Assembly: GCA_902805475.1 (NCBI GenBank) | Contig: CADCSX010000003.1 | Coordinates: forward strand, 434,001 to 498,000 | Reading direction: 5' to 3' | DNA from: Entonaema liquescens | Lineage: Eukaryota; Ascomycota; Sordariomycetes; Xylariales; Xylariaceae | DNA length: 64,000 bases | Part shown: piece by piece, positions 34,712-47,319 of the stretch | Layout of the letters: every line of letters starts with the position of its first letter | How positions within the stretch are numbered: the stretch's first letter is position 1 | Notes under the pieces: model-generated | Told to the model about the DNA's origin: nothing | Seen by the model: only the letters and a program-made list of their open reading frames with translations | The model's database searches: none | Program-made: the position numbers and the translations under genes

Positions 34712-35656
34712 TCACATTGTCGACGCGCACTTAGACGGCACCGGTGGCTCTAGAAACGGAGTAGCGAGTCGCCAACCGTACACACCGCTCCATTTCTGGG
34801 GTTGGCCAAAAGGTTCCAAGTTTGCCCTAACGCTCCCCACGACTGGCTCTGCGGTGCTCGAAAGCGTCGTATTGAAAAGCCTTCTGTAGTAGTCGCAAGT
34901 CTGGGTGCTTGCGAAGACAGGCTGATTGGTGATATTCTTGATAAAACCTATCGGATACGGTATTTTCCCCCGAGATGATACTGTCTCGATAGTCATAAAT
35001 CTACTCCGTGATCCATTATTGCTTTGGGTATGGGCGTATGTTGCGCCACTCGGTAACGTTCTATAAGCATCACAAGGTGGATCAAAGGCCGATGGGTAGA
35101 CATCTGCGCCATAGCTCTCCGCGCCCTCAATTGCGAGATTGTTTTCCGCCAAAATCATGAAAGTCGCAGCCCAACGAAAAGGAGAATGACCATCGCCAAA
35201 TATGTCCAGGAACGGAAACTCGAAAGATGCACGCTACCAAGCATGGTCGTCATTAGTTAAAGTCTAAGATATCCAACAGGTGTTAGAAAAGCAGCTTACC
35301 GAGAAGTCAGGTACAGAGGCGTTATATGCGGGTAACTGAATATCATGATCGTGCACGATTTGCGCCATCATCGGGTACATCCCATCAGGAAACGAAGGCA
35401 GCACCGTTCTATATGCTTTCTCAAGAATTCCATACTCATTAGGTATGACCTGCCGCGCAGTATTAAGAGGTATCGGTACGATTAATGTAGTTCCGTTCAA
35501 ATTCCCACTCACGAGAGTTGGGTATTGCTGGGCGTGCTGGTTGGGCGAGTCTAGGGAGACACATACGTCCTGTGAAAGCGGAAGCGTGTGCTGGAAAGAG
35601 GATGCTGTCCGAATAATGGATAAGATGAGAGTATGAAACACTAGAGTGTATAACAT
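34712..35656 (-). CDS. Secreted fungal protein of unknown function, 292 residues
   Basis: Exons 35656-35300 and 35233-34712 with a 66-base intron (GTAAGC..GGTAG, CTAAT branch) that joins in phase. The signal peptide is MLYTLVFHTLILSIIRTASSF; upstream in-frame sequence has no ATG. Conserved-looking blocks are NGTTLIVPIPLNTARQVIP, FPFLDIFGDGHSPFRW, YGADVYPSAFDPPCDAY and FIKNITNQPVFA, a pattern I associate with a widespread ascomycete hypothetical family. Several N-glycosylation sequons (NGT, NAS, NGS, NIT, NTT) fit passage through the secretory route. No catalytic residues can be named. Confidence 0.75.
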
Positions 35657-36825
35657 CTTATTCAATGGACAACAACCTGAAGACCGAGAAGGGGCCGACC
35701 ACATTTCACGAGTTGGGCTATGCTGATATAATGCGTCCGTGCAGGCTCTATTTGAGGCCAATTTAGCATGAGTGTCATATAGCGACTATAGGAAAAGCCT
35801 CAACGGGGGAGTGCGAAACAGGAAGGATGAGAATGATATAAGATGCTTCTTATGCCTTTTCTGAGATTGGTATCAGGGATCCCTCGGCGTTCCTATAAAT
35901 GATGATCTTCCCCAGGGCCGAAATCGACATTGAGTGAAGAGGACAAAGAAATTCAATACTAGGCAATAGGTATAGTTGAGAATCCGACCTATCGTTACAC
36001 CTATGTAGAGCGTAAACTGCTTCAAGCAATACATATTATGGAGTCCATCTAGCAATATGTCCAATAGCGTAGCACAGAGTACTTCGGCGGCCTAAAAGGG
36101 CCAAGTCAGCAAAGCCAAAACTCTCCAGGAACAAGCCAAGCATGTCATCATGAACTTATTCAAAGACGGCCGACTCTCCTGCAAGCCACATGTTTCACCA
36201 CGCACCGGTATCTTTTAGGACGAAAGTAGATTGACCTTTGGGCCAATAACCAATTAGAAACAGCTACTTGAAACGGAACATTCCCGATCCGGGGCGGGGA
36301 CCAACATGTAGCGGACCCTGCCGTGGTGGAGGTAAGGTATCCGGTGCATCGGGATTAGTAGAGCACGGATGAGCGACATTCCGCGCAAATGAGAAAGGAT
36401 CTCCAAGTGGCACAGCATGTATTCATATATGCAAGGCTTCTCGGTGCAACGCCCATCCGTGATCCTACATTTCGCGCTTTAGGTAATATTTCTGCGAGTT
36501 GAGTGCTCATGATAACCACCCATCCTATCAAATTGCGAAAGGTGCATATTCATTCCCACGGTCTATTTAGTTGGAGTAACGCTTTTGGAGAACATTTTGA
36601 GATCTAATTGTAGCTCTGGTCATACATAGTAGTATTTCCTTTATCAAATCCAAGCCAAGGGATGTCACTAGGTCGGTGGACTTGAGAGTGGCTGCGAACA
36701 CAAAGAATTTGTAAACAATTAACGGCTTAAAAAGCGGTCAACCTTATATACGCAGGGATTACCGTTAGGGCCGCGTTGTGGCAAGCAGTAATATTATTGC
36801 AGAACTCAGAGATCAATCCGAAGGC
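35657..36825. other. Intergenic, nothing recognised
   Basis: Upstream of the secreted protein gene and downstream of the GH5 gene. No supported frame. Confidence 0.45.
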
Positions 36826-38038
36826 TTAAGCCGGAAACTCGGTCAGTTCTCCTCCTTCGACGCTCGCCTTGCCTTTCCACTGCAGCTTACTCGGCACAAG
36901 GGGCTGCAACACTTTAAGCCAGATAGTATCGTATAGACTCGGGCCACCATCAGCAGCCTTGCTGCCGGGTTCGAAACTGCCATAGTTTTGGGAATCAGTA
37001 CAACAGGGACTAGCCGACCCCCAGAATGGCCCTGCTGCCCACGCCGTCCAGCCGATGTACTCCTCGTTATCGGCTAGGTAGTTGACAAAGTCAGTCAACA
37101 TATCGGCGCATCCGGTGTTATTGTGTCCGCCGAATTCAGTAATGAAAGCTTTGAGGTTGTGTTCCTGTTGGGAGACTTAGCAGGTCGTTCACAACTCATG
37201 AACTGGGGAATTCACAAACCTTCAGCCATTTGGTTACATCAGCCAAATTAGGGGCCGGATCGCTGACACATTCGCTATGGGTACCGCTATAATCTACATC
37301 GAGGTATTCGTGGATATCGATCGCGGTGTTATTAATCGGATCGGTGAATTGATGAATAATCGCGCTGTTCGGATCCGGGCCCTGGGTCCAGGCGTGACCT
37401 CCTGTCCAGCTATTACCGGGTAGGATAATCAGGTTCTCGGCACCGGCTGCACGAATAGCGTCTATAGCAGCCTGGTTGTTCTTAAGTACGAGACTGGTCT
37501 CCATATCATGCGGTTCGTTCATCAGCCCAAAGATGACCTTTTCGTTATCCGCAAAGCGACTAGCTAACTCGCCCCAGAACTCGCCGAATTGCTCTGTCGT
37601 AGCAGCAGTGGAATCCGACGTGTTACCAATCACGCTACCACTGTACGGCTGAGAGCTCGGGTCGTTATAGCGCATATAGTTGTGCGGATCCAAAATCGCA
37701 TATGCTCCCTTGGTGACTGTTACATAGTCAACGGACTCTTTGAAGTAGTCGAAATGAGTCTCGTTAAAAGTCTTCCCGAGGCCGGTCGCAACAGGGGCCA
37801 TTCGCTCGAGGAGAAATGCTATGCGGAAGAGGTTTAGGTGGTTCTGGTCTACATGAACATCAACGCCAGCCTTGTCGATAAACTGGTAGTCGACACCGAA
37901 TGTCCCTGGTAAACCAGTACCCTTTTTGGCATCGGCGCTCCAGACACCAAACTCACCACCAGACTCCGCGACACCAGCGTAGAAGATTGTCGCTGAAGCC
38001 GCGGGGGCTAAACAGGCAAGTAAAAATGGATGCTTCAT
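36826..38038 (-). CDS. Secreted GH5 endo-beta-glucanase (cellulase)
   Basis: Exons 38038-37220 and 37164-36826 give 385 residues; the 55-base intron (GTTTGT..CAACAG) is in phase. Signal peptide MKHPFLLACLAPAASA. The GH5 acid/base glutamate is E175 in GLMNEPHD and the nucleophile is E283 in FITEFGGHN; the DPHNYMRY and DIHEYLDVDYSGTH strands of the barrel are also present. Enzymes of this type cut internal beta-1,4 linkages in cellulose. No carbohydrate-binding module or linker is present, so it is the catalytic domain alone. The start was moved to the first true ATG, which places the signal peptide at the N-terminus. Confidence 0.92.
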
Positions 38039-38678
38039 GCTGGGCAACTTGTTTTGCACGAATTCTTAATATATTCTGGTGAACTAGAGTGTTCCCAAGG
38101 TGCGAACTAAGCTCACCTTATAAGTTAGACTTAGTCTACCCAATGAATAGGATCACCGTTCGATTTCCATATCAATCAATTGATGCCTCCAGTGGGGGTG
38201 GATGGAATGCACCCGATTTCCGTTCCAGGTGACGATACAAAAGGCGTGATTTATATATCTTCTAGCCGTGTCGGCGTAATCTCGCCCTATTAGACCTAGA
38301 AGTCCGCGTCACGTAATGAATCGACCGTAAACAATTACTACTAGAGGAATAAGATCTAAGCAAACTGGCCCATAGATCCCAAAACAAGTATCAAAATCTC
38401 TTTTATCATCTATAGTGGGTATCATTGTAGTTAGGTGATGAGATCAAATGCGGAGGTTGTTGCTCCGCCTATGGCTTTTAAGTAGACGCATTCTGGCTCC
38501 GAAGCTCTTCCCGGCGATTTGGTGATCGTCCATTCTCATTTCGTCGCTTAGCAGCAAAGAGCTCGGTGTAGATTCGCCGAGTCAAGTAGAACGACGGGTC
38601 TCTCAATTCTTGGGTTCGCCGCCCAGTATGGCCGACATTTTCGTTCTAACCGGCCTAGCACCAATATGACCAAGATCA
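38039..38678. other. Intergenic, nothing recognised
   Basis: Promoter side of the GH5 gene and 3' side of PGS1. Confidence 0.45.
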
Positions 38679-40445
38679 TTAGAGCGCGCCACCAACGAGA
38701 CTGACGATCCACATTGCAATTCTAACATTTAGCCCGACTCGCCTCTCAGTTTTCGCAAAGTCATCTAACGTCACGTGGTTTGCGTATTCCTGTAGCCATT
38801 TCTGTTCATCGCCTAATCTCTTCTTTAAGTCATCGTCCCGCGTTACAATCAAAGCGCCAGCTTCGAGGTCGTGAGAGTAGCTTCGCTTCGTGTAATTGGA
38901 GCTTCCGATGATGCTAATCGCCGGATCCCGTTCATTTGGAAGGGTTATCCACAGTCCCTTGGCATGGTATGTCCATCCATCTGGTTCATTGACCGTGCCC
39001 TTCCTCCACTCTTTAAGAATCACTGTAGAGTCCCGCTTTTTCTCTTTAATCGCACGAAGGAACCTCCGGGCTAGCAGGGTGTATGCGTCAGGTAAAAGCC
39101 CAGATACGCCCTTTGACTTGTAAAACCCATTCGCGTATGGAGATGCTGTGATGACCACGTTGCTCTGCGAAGCTGTCGAAAGTAACAGATTCGTAAGCGA
39201 CGGAGCTGGGTTGAAATAGCCTGCCGTAAAAGTCCACGATGAGCCGGCGTACTCCGGGGCTGCAAGCGTTTTCAGGATATGCGTTATTGCTGGCAGTTCG
39301 GTCGATGAATCCGGTTTCATAAGCTGTGATAGCTGACCAAGCATATAAACTTTCGTGTTCTTCGAAACGGGTGAGCCATCATCCTGCAACCCGACGCCAT
39401 CAAGGGTTTCTTTTCGGGATATCAAATTACTGATAAGAGGTGTAGCTTTTGAGATAAACTCGACAGGTTGATCCAGAGGGGACGGAGCGGCGTTAGTCGA
39501 CGGCCAGCGCAGATTGAAGCCCGCAGGATCATCATCTCTTGGCTCGACCAAAAAGCTAAGTGAAGTGACCCCTTGGTAGAGTTTCCAGAAATGATTTGTT
39601 ACCTCACTAGAGGAAAACAAGTGATATCGATCTTGGCGATTGGTGAAGTAGTCGTTTGATAAATTCGCGCTGGGTAGGGTTAGCCATGTGTGTCCTACTC
39701 ACAAAAGAAAGCATGAGTGCTTACCCTGAAAGAATGATTTCGTCGTCAATTCCGTACAGCTTCATGTGCTGTAAGCCCCATCCTTCATTGATGCGCTTTG
39801 GTATATACTTCTTCCGTAAGCCCGTTAGGTTAGGCGTATGGTACATACGGACCTCAACTCGATCTGAACCAAACTCGGTAACTAGAGGTGCCAAGAGAGA
39901 TGCGCAAGATGGATCGGGTGCTTCTCGAGTCCCACGGAGGGCGTCGGTGAGGATGCTAAGTTTCAACTCGGGGTTCGCGCGAAGGGCATCTTGAAGGGTT
40001 GCAATCTTCACTTGAGTTAATATTCGATCTTCACACTTCCAGATCGGATTGCATACATACCAGTTCCTTCTCAGACTTCCCAATGTAAAGCGTAGATAGA
40101 AAAATCCGTTTCTTTGCGTTGCGTATCCTGGTCTAGCATTGTCAACACGGTCCTATTCTCTTCCGTTCCCAAGGGCTGTTCACCAACCTTGAGCGTTTCG
40201 TAGAAATCGGTAGGGGTTTTTAAAACCTGTATTTGCGATCCGTTGATCTGGAATGAAGGTGCAATTTTGTCTAATTCGTTCACGAACGGCGCCAACATTC
40301 CGGCAGAATTAGAAGAGCTAGCACTCGGCAAAGGACCCGAAGGTATAGAATATCGACGACACCACTGTTGACCGTGTCGGCTCGCAGGACGAATTAAAGT
40401 AGGGCGCAGCTTTGAGCAGCATCTTGATGCGCCTCGAGCTATCAT
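38679..40445 (-). CDS. PGS1: CDP-diacylglycerol-glycerol-3-phosphate 3-phosphatidyltransferase, mitochondrial
   Basis: Four exons (40445-40188, 40132-40061, 40005-39725, 39669-38679) join to 533 residues; all three introns are 55 bases. It makes phosphatidylglycerol phosphate from CDP-diacylglycerol and glycerol-3-phosphate, the committed step to cardiolipin in the mitochondrial inner membrane. Two phospholipase D-type HKD motifs are present: HMKLYGIDDEIILSGANLS and the second HAKGLWI…IIGSSNYTKRS. RIFLSTLYIGKSEKEL and SILTDALRGTREAP are family blocks. The N-terminus is rich in Arg/Ser without acidic residues (MIARGASRCCSKLRPTLIRP), a mitochondrial presequence. The start faces NDUFA12 across a 437-base gap. 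Confidence 0.95.
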
Positions 40446-40882
40446 GGCAATTGTAAAGAAGAAACCAGATATTTCATACTAACTAAAAGGTATTTATTTA
40501 TCATTTACCAGTAGCTAGAGTAGGTGTGTAAATTAAAGAGAGTTATTAATTGAATTTTCGAGCTTTCCAATAAGCTACCGAGAACTTAACTAACCTAGAT
40601 AACTAAGGTAGCTAATAATACCTAACTATATCTTATCGATAGATTCCCTCTGAGAATGACGTCGTAAGATTGATACATCAGGTCTTGCACCTTGCATTGA
40701 GAATACAAAGCGTCGGTCCGATGAATATCCGGTCGGCCAAGACGGACTGGATGGACCTGGACTTTCAAGTTCCGCCCAATTGAATGCGTCTTCAATGCGA
40801 TGACCCTCGAACGAACGCCTCTCTTACCTTTTACGACAGCAACACTGGAGGTTGGCTGAGGTCCTATTGAGCTTCGCCCACC
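40446..40882. promoter_or_regulatory. Bidirectional promoter region between PGS1 and NDUFA12
   Basis: 437 bases between two divergent start codons of mitochondrial inner-membrane genes. No clear TATA box on either side. Contains TACCTAACTA and ACCTAGATAACTAAGGTA-like repeats near 40595-40630. Shared regulation is inferred from the layout. Confidence 0.5.
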
Positions 40883-41635
40883 ATGTCGACTATTACGAGA
40901 ACTCTCACCAACTTGTGGCGAGTAGGAATAAAGGTCAGTATTCCATCCCCAGAAGTTTGTTGATAAATGCTAACTTTGATTGCGACAGGATTATTTCCAC
41001 CAACTTCAAGTGCGTATACCCTCGACGTATCTGAATTATTAATTCGAAACTAACGACCACTTCCTCGCGAATAGTACATCGGTACACCTTCACCGAAATC
41101 TGTCGACGGAAGCAAATACTAATATACCATAGGCGACACGAAAGCCGGTACCTTAATTGGTGTTGACCGTTTTGGCAACAAATATTTCGAGAACAACGAA
41201 GAACTGCCTCGTACGTCGTTATAAGTTTTGATCGATCGATTACGTGAACGAGGCTAATAAATCCCAGTTCGGACTAGATGGGTTGATTACAAGAACTCCG
41301 ACTTTGACGCGTACGCATCCCCTACGAACCAAGCTCCGGGACCATTCACTAATACTTCAGTTCAGGGCCCAGATTGAGCCCGGTTGGCACGCCTGGATGG
41401 CTTATACTGTTGACAAGCCGCCTTCACAAGATCCGCTACTAGCATATAAGAAGCGAGTATGGGAGGATACCGACGCAAAGACCATTCCCAACTACACTGG
41501 CACATGGGGCGCCTATAAGCCGTATAGCACGTATGTCCACGCCCTATGAGCCTACATCCAGACACCTACTAATATCCCCATAGAGTCAAGTCGAAGATTA
41601 CGACGTGGGAGCCTACCGCTGTTGAGAGAAAATAA
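40883..41635 (+). CDS. NDUFA12: NADH:ubiquinone oxidoreductase (complex I) subunit NDUFA12/B17.2
   Basis: Seven exons: 40883-40933, 40989-41009, 41075-41081, 41133-41210, 41268-41310, 41366-41530, 41584-41635, giving 138 residues. The spliced protein shows the whole subunit: DYFHQLQYIGDTKAGTLIG, DRFGNKYFENNEELP, RTRWVDYKN, DFDAAQIEPGWHAWM, a VDKPP segment and GAYKPYST followed by TWEP. It is an accessory subunit of respiratory complex I in the mitochondrial inner membrane, needed for assembly or stability. Exon 3 is a 7-base micro-exon (TACATCG); skipping it breaks the frame and removes the conserved YIG. The last exon was chosen because it restores the usual V-K-x-K…WEP tail. Confidence 0.93.
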
Positions 41636-42124
41636 GCGCTCGGGCAGCGAGCCATGTACATAGTCATGATGGCTAGGGGGAGCCAGGGCCAAAGCAATGA
41701 TAACCATATTCCCATTAGTACCGTCGCCTACGTTTATGTCGTACCTTCGTCTAATATGGGTACCTCCTGAATTATCAGCCAACCGTTTTCTCTAGCTATA
41801 CCAAGAAGACAACTGAGATAAAGCAAACGGCGAGGTTCGACAACAACTACACTGGTAACGAGGAGATTGCTCTAATACGATCCAAGTATAATAGGAAGCT
41901 GAAAGAACTGACAGTTCGATGCACGGTAATAGTTCATCAAAGCAAAAGCGCATGAAGCAACCAAGGTTATGCTCTTTATTTATATTACAGGCTAGATCGT
42001 GTCATGGTCATTTTAAATACCCCGTATGTTATTAAATGACAGATTTGTCACCTAGCATCAACATCCTAGATATGGTTCCTGTATTTTGATTTATCTGAGC
42101 CCGTTGCTGATGTTACCTTATTGA
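41636..42124. other. Intergenic between convergent genes
   Basis: 3' flanks of NDUFA12 and of the NmrA-like gene. An open frame on the minus strand at 41552-41782 looks like chance. Confidence 0.45.
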
Positions 42125-43167
42125 CTAGTGAAATATGGCGTCGAAAGCCTTCGCTACCTGTGGACCTACGTCTCGGTAGGGTTCCAGCTTCCCATCTAGA
42201 AGCAAGTCCTCAAGAGTGGCCTTCTTGTAACCCTCAACTTCCCATAAATTACTGACTCCTTTCGTTATGATCCCTTCTCCCCACGCCTTGCGACAGTAGC
42301 ACGATAAAGCCAGAGGACTATCAGTTTTAGTCGCGTTATCAAGTTCGTCGTCGATCTTCTCCGAACTATGTCGAATTATCTGCGGCTCTGTACCGTGTTT
42401 CTTCTTCAATACAGCAGCAATTTCTTGTCCCGTGGCCCTCAACTCTACCAGACCGATTTCCCTATTTTGTAGCTGGTCCAAGGACGTGTTGGCGAAGATC
42501 GATACGTACGCTGCGGCCACGTAGTTTCTCGTACATATGTTCGCTTGCTGATTAGCACTGTCCCCTGAAAAGATGATTCGATTTCCTGGAACATCAACTC
42601 CTAAGATCCTACATAGCCACGTCATTAGCTCATGTTTTAGATTGCTGATATAATGCTTACCCAATTGACAGAGTTGACTCGGCAAAAGACCCTACGTACA
42701 CCAGTGCGGTGGGTATCTTCGCTTTCTTGGCTGCATCCTCCACTTCAAACTTAGCCTTCAGAACAGGAACCCGTAGCGCCGACTCGGCATGGCTACGGAA
42801 CCCAAGCTCCGACGGCACGAATAGTTTGACATCAGTGCTCGGGATCGCCCTGATGAAAGCGTGTTGTGTCGGCACCGCTTCTCGGCCTGCTAGAGAGCTG
42901 GGTATCTATCAGCCCTAGGGAACCGTGCCTAGGGTAGCAAGTTGGCCATACTTACATGACAATATCGATATCTTGCAGAGCATCAATAAGTTGCTTCTGA
43001 TTTTCTAGATCAACTTCAACCTTGGGTACGCTCGGCGGCAAAACGGATGGGTCGGAACCCGGCCGATATAGCACCTTAACCGGCGCGTGCGAAGCTATCA
43101 AGGCGTTGGCGATGGCTGAGCTGGCCCAGCCACGGTGTCCGTAGATAGCGATACGGTTAAAAGACAT
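42125..43167 (-). CDS. NmrA-like / isoflavone reductase-like NAD(P)-binding protein
   Basis: Exons 43167-42956, 42897-42661 and 42608-42125 join to 310 residues; introns of 58 and 52 bases with GTAAG donors. It has an N-terminal Rossmann strand and loop (MSFNRIAIYGHRGWASSAIANAL), the RPGSDPS stretch, FVPSELGFRS, LKAKFEVEDAA and YVGSFAEST, as in fungal NmrA-like proteins related to isoflavone reductases. The second glycine-rich turn is unusual (GHRGWAS). Such proteins bind NAD(P) and act as redox-sensing regulators or reductases; which applies here cannot be told. Probably cytosolic. Confidence 0.85.
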
Positions 43168-44313
43168 AGCGTATGTGTATGGGTGGATTGCTCTATCGTT
43201 CGATAGGGAAGCCAAGAATTACGAGTTGAGCCGCAAGGCTCTCTTAATAAATAGGAGGCGCTTATCATCCTAGGGACAGCTAAGAAGGCTGAGAATGAAG
43301 AACATTAATAATATGCACCTCCCAGCGTCAGCCTCGCGATTTATTCGGGGGCGAGTATAGGCCGAAGTAGTACAATAACTAGAGTCGAGTACGGAACACT
43401 CGGAATTAACGAAACGATATATTCCCGAAACATGTTGACTCACACCGAAATCACATCTCCAGCGAGTGCCTTGTCGTATTGTACAATCCCACCATGTCGA
43501 TTCATTACCCTCGATTTGTAATACATGGCATGATGATAGCTCACACGCATCGAGGCGAGTCCTCTAGCGCCCCTTGACCCCTTTGTTTCGCTTTTTCTTT
43601 CGAATATACTTCACCGGCAACCATACATCTCCACCAAAGTCTATTCTGACGCGGAAGCAAAACTTATGAGAACAACGCCATTGTTCCCGAAGAACACGTA
43701 CCGAGCCACGAGAACAAGTTGCTATCTACCTACGTACATTGGAAGCATCCTTTATTCTAGATTGCTTATTTGGAATCCTTGCAATGGAATCGTCATGCGG
43801 TCCTCCCCAATATAGGATCAGTATCTTCCAAAAGGCTTTTTACCTTTGCGAATCGCTAGGACGCCAAATAACGATGCTTACCATGGTGAACCTTGGGGGG
43901 CTACTGAGCCCCTAAACCCCTCGTGTTACCTCAAAAACATCAGAAGTGCTTGTGGACAACTTGTATGCCCCGATTAGCCAACAAGTTTTTACAGCCTAGT
44001 TTAAGGACACATGCCAGCTTCAGGTATATTTCAATATGGTCAAAGGTACTCGGGTTGCTAGTTCATTGAGAGACATGGTCAGACATACGCCTAACTCTAG
44101 ATAGCACTATGCTACCTTGTCTCTCGCGCTGTTACCTAGATGAACCACAAGTGTGTCGGATTATCATTTGGTATGATGTCCCGGAGCTCACTCTAGGTAT
44201 CAACATAAATTATTCCGCATCATCCATTGCATATTATTATTACCCTCTATCTTCTTAAAGAGCATCCCGATATAGTACCTCTCTAACTAACCTGCACTAT
44301 CTATTCTTAGCCA
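43168..44313. other. Intergenic, nothing recognised
   Basis: No frame with recognisable motif between the NmrA-like gene and the rhodopsin-like gene. Confidence 0.45.
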
Positions 44314-45697
44314 TCATACCGGAGCCCTGGCGACTTTATCTTGCATCGGATATGATTCTTGTACGAGCCTCTCGTTCGATATGCTCGGCAAATAGTTCGG
44401 CGATGTCGACCGACTAAAGCTCTCGGGAACGTGGTCGTATGTAACGTCGAATGTCTGCTGGACACGGATAGAGTCTTGATGCGACGCGTCGATCCAGGAT
44501 GTCCTGGGCGACTGGGTAGATTGAGAGCTGAATATGCTCTTAGTAGACCGGAGAGCTGGCTCCCAAATTCGTTTTCGAAGGAGGAAATGGATAGTCGGTA
44601 GACATGCGGCTAAGACTCCCACGCCGCATTCGATCATTCCCCAATAGACACAAGCTGTTGTTCCAACTGAAAAGAGTAAGCCCCTATTCCCAGAAAGACA
44701 AGATCACCAGGACTTACGAATAGCATCGTTCGTAATATTAACAGTCCCCAAATAGCTTCCAGCCATTAATACAAACCGTATTATCGAAGCGACGAGTGTT
44801 CTTGAGCACATTAGCCCTATCGTTGTTATTATCGGCATCACCCTTACCCGCCTCCAAGGAGGAACACTAAACAAACCCCTAATTTCTTATTAGGGGACAG
44901 TTGTAACCGTAACACCTACATCCGCATTAGTTTCAAGCCTAGATGATGAAATCGTGGTACATACCAGTGGAATTGGAATGGCAAGTATAAACACGTCCGC
45001 GACAAAGTCAGTAATACATAAAGACAGAATAATTTTCGTATTGCTAGAGCAATGCGCCTGGAATTCCACCTGCGAATCCCAGATAGCCCAGAGGTTACGA
45101 CCGCATTCGAAGAACATTCCGAAGAAAAAAGCGATGGTCCACAGTATTATAAACACAACGAACGCCTTGAGGAATTTATTGATGGCACTTTGCTTCTGTA
45201 TTACGAAAACACGCCTATAGAAGAACAGAACGCTTATCTTCATGCAACCCGTTGCTATGGGGAGCATGAGGAAGAAAGTCCACTCGAGCTATTCTGCTGT
45301 CAGTCTCTATTTTAGCTTCGTATACCTCAATACCACTTACCTTCGACTTGAGACTCAGCTGCGGAGTGACAAGCTCGAAAGGGTTTCCTTTGAATCCGTT
45401 CGGTATTATAGTCCGATATCCCAGCGCCTTCTGCGAAACACCGTAGAGTTGAGAGATACCTATCCCTGAAGTCACTAGCTATGTATGGAATATTAGCAGG
45501 TGTGATAAGTCGAGGCTATTCCCGGGATTTAATACAGTGGCAGGCACCATGAGCCAGTCATCAGCCCCGAGCGATTGCTTCTGGGACCTGCGCGCCCAAA
45601 ACCTCAGCGCAACAACGAAGATATCGGTTACAGAAAGAGCTATAGCTTCCGCTATGACATGCGCAGGGCGCATGTAGTAAAACGGGGTCTCCGCCAT
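44314..45697 (-). CDS. Fungal rhodopsin-like seven-helix integral membrane protein
   Basis: Six exons (45697-45536, 45478-45341, 45288-44965, 44915-44848, 44800-44718, 44666-44314) join to 375 residues in frame. Typical of the ascomycete family: RFWARRSQKQSLGADDWLM after the first helix, then MLPIATGCMKISVLFFYRR, WTIAFFFGMFFECGRN, ITDFVADVFILAIPIPL, and after splicing LRLQLSPNKKLGV…FLLGGG and CVYWGMIECGVGVLAACLP. The C-terminal ~95 residues are a Ser-rich cytoplasmic tail. Some relatives are PTH11-like receptors of surface cues; no CFEM domain is present here. Ligand unknown. The intron pair around the short 68-base exon was fixed by the family pattern. Confidence 0.9.
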
Positions 45698-47319
45698 CGT
45701 TTAAATATGGGTTGAGTCAGTACCTAGTGACGATAGGAGGGTACGAATCTGATGCGTTCGATTTGACGGGTAATTATATCAAGATTCAGACGATGACTGT
45801 TCCATATAACCGAGGGAAAAAACAGACGCAGCCTCGTCCGGTACCTGCTTCGGCAAGCTTACACATTTCGAACGAGACGATCGTAGGTAAATAGAAAAGA
45901 GCGGAGAAACGCGCAAGTCGCATTCTTAAACTTCGTGATCTTACGTTATGTATCTATCATGCATATAATACGATCATGAAAAAGCGGCTGCATACACTGC
46001 TACTCTGAGAAGAAATGTTAAACATGGATGACATCCCAAAGGCCCAAAGGGGGCATAATCACCAATGCCATGCAACCAATGCACTCCAAGGTAGATGTGA
46101 CAGATTACTACCTTACGTTTTACAAGCCACACAGGCCAGCCAGATTCGAGTCCGTAACAAGCTTTTCTTCTAATCGAATCCAATCTTTAATAATGTATAA
46201 ACCACCTATTTATTCGATCAGTGTTATCATACGAAGTTATCAATCGTGTAGGTACCTAGTTTCGGCAATGCCAGTCTTCTCCGTATCCTGGTTAGAAGCA
46301 GGCTATCTTGAGGCTGTATCGCTTACTCAAATCTATAGTAGAGACGGAATAAGTGCTGATGACCCGAAAGGAATCGTACCTATGCAAGTTGTGCTGCATC
46401 TACTACATACTTCACGCCATTGTGTTCTACCATTGGGTACATGATATTTGGGGGCGTTAGGCCCACGACCTATCATGAACAACTCCGAACTCCTTCTGTT
46501 TCTGATTGGCGCTGTGGTAGTACGATACGCAGGAAGTAACCTGGAATAAGTCTCCGCTGCTGTTGTAACTCTAGACTATTTTGAATGGCCTGTCCTTTCT
46601 TCGCAGCCTCAACATCAGATTGTCCACACTAAACATATAAGTGGTCAAGGTCCTAGCAGATACCCTTAGTAACTTGTCATATCACACTCGCCACATGACT
46701 GCTGGCCCTCATTTCTCGCCATGCGATATTTAATTACAAGCGGTAGGGAAAAGGCAGTCAATCACATCAGAGCCGGACAAAAGTAGCCGAGTGAATTGCA
46801 AGCCATTTCGCATGCAAAATAACTAGCTAAAGATACCATTATCAATCCAAGCAGTTGCTATTCCCTCTGCTTCTTTCAAATCAGGGTGCTGGTAAGTGCC
46901 TACGTGTGACACAACAGACTTCAGTCTCGACTCCGTTTCGTAATTTGTTGCGCCATTCATTCATATTGATCTAGAATGGAGTAGACCTAATAAGCAGCCA
47001 CAGAATCGATAAATATCTTGACAGATTTCTGACCTCTTTTAATAGATCTTCCTTGGGATATTAGTAGTGTATATGCTCCAGCTAGTCCGTCGACTCCTTC
47101 CTGGGAATGTGATGATTATTAGTTTAAAATCTAAGCCTTCAATTCAACCAGGCGCGCACTGTCCGTCTACGTCGCAAGTACCAATAGTAGGCTTCTAGAA
47201 GGGCACCGCTATGCCGCACGTTGTTCTTTACAGTATGTGACACATATTGTGTACAATTCAATTCAAAGATCTATTAACACTGTAAACAACCATATAAGGT
47301 ACCTAGCTCTTAAGCTAAG
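45698..47319. other. Intergenic, nothing supported
   Basis: The longest frame (46028-46444, plus strand) shows no motif, no biased composition and no splice partner. Confidence 0.45.

Noticed and set aside
35657..35761. N-terminal extension of the secreted protein at 34712-35656
   Set aside because: The longer frame begins without ATG; the ATG at 35656 puts a clean signal peptide at the N-terminus.
41531..41549. Read-through end of NDUFA12 at 41549
   Set aside because: Splicing at 41530/41584 restores the conserved V-K-x-K…WEP C-terminus and a proper stop at 41633-41635.
46028..46444. 138-codon plus-strand frame
   Set aside because: Longest frame of its region, but without recognisable domain, signal peptide or intron support.
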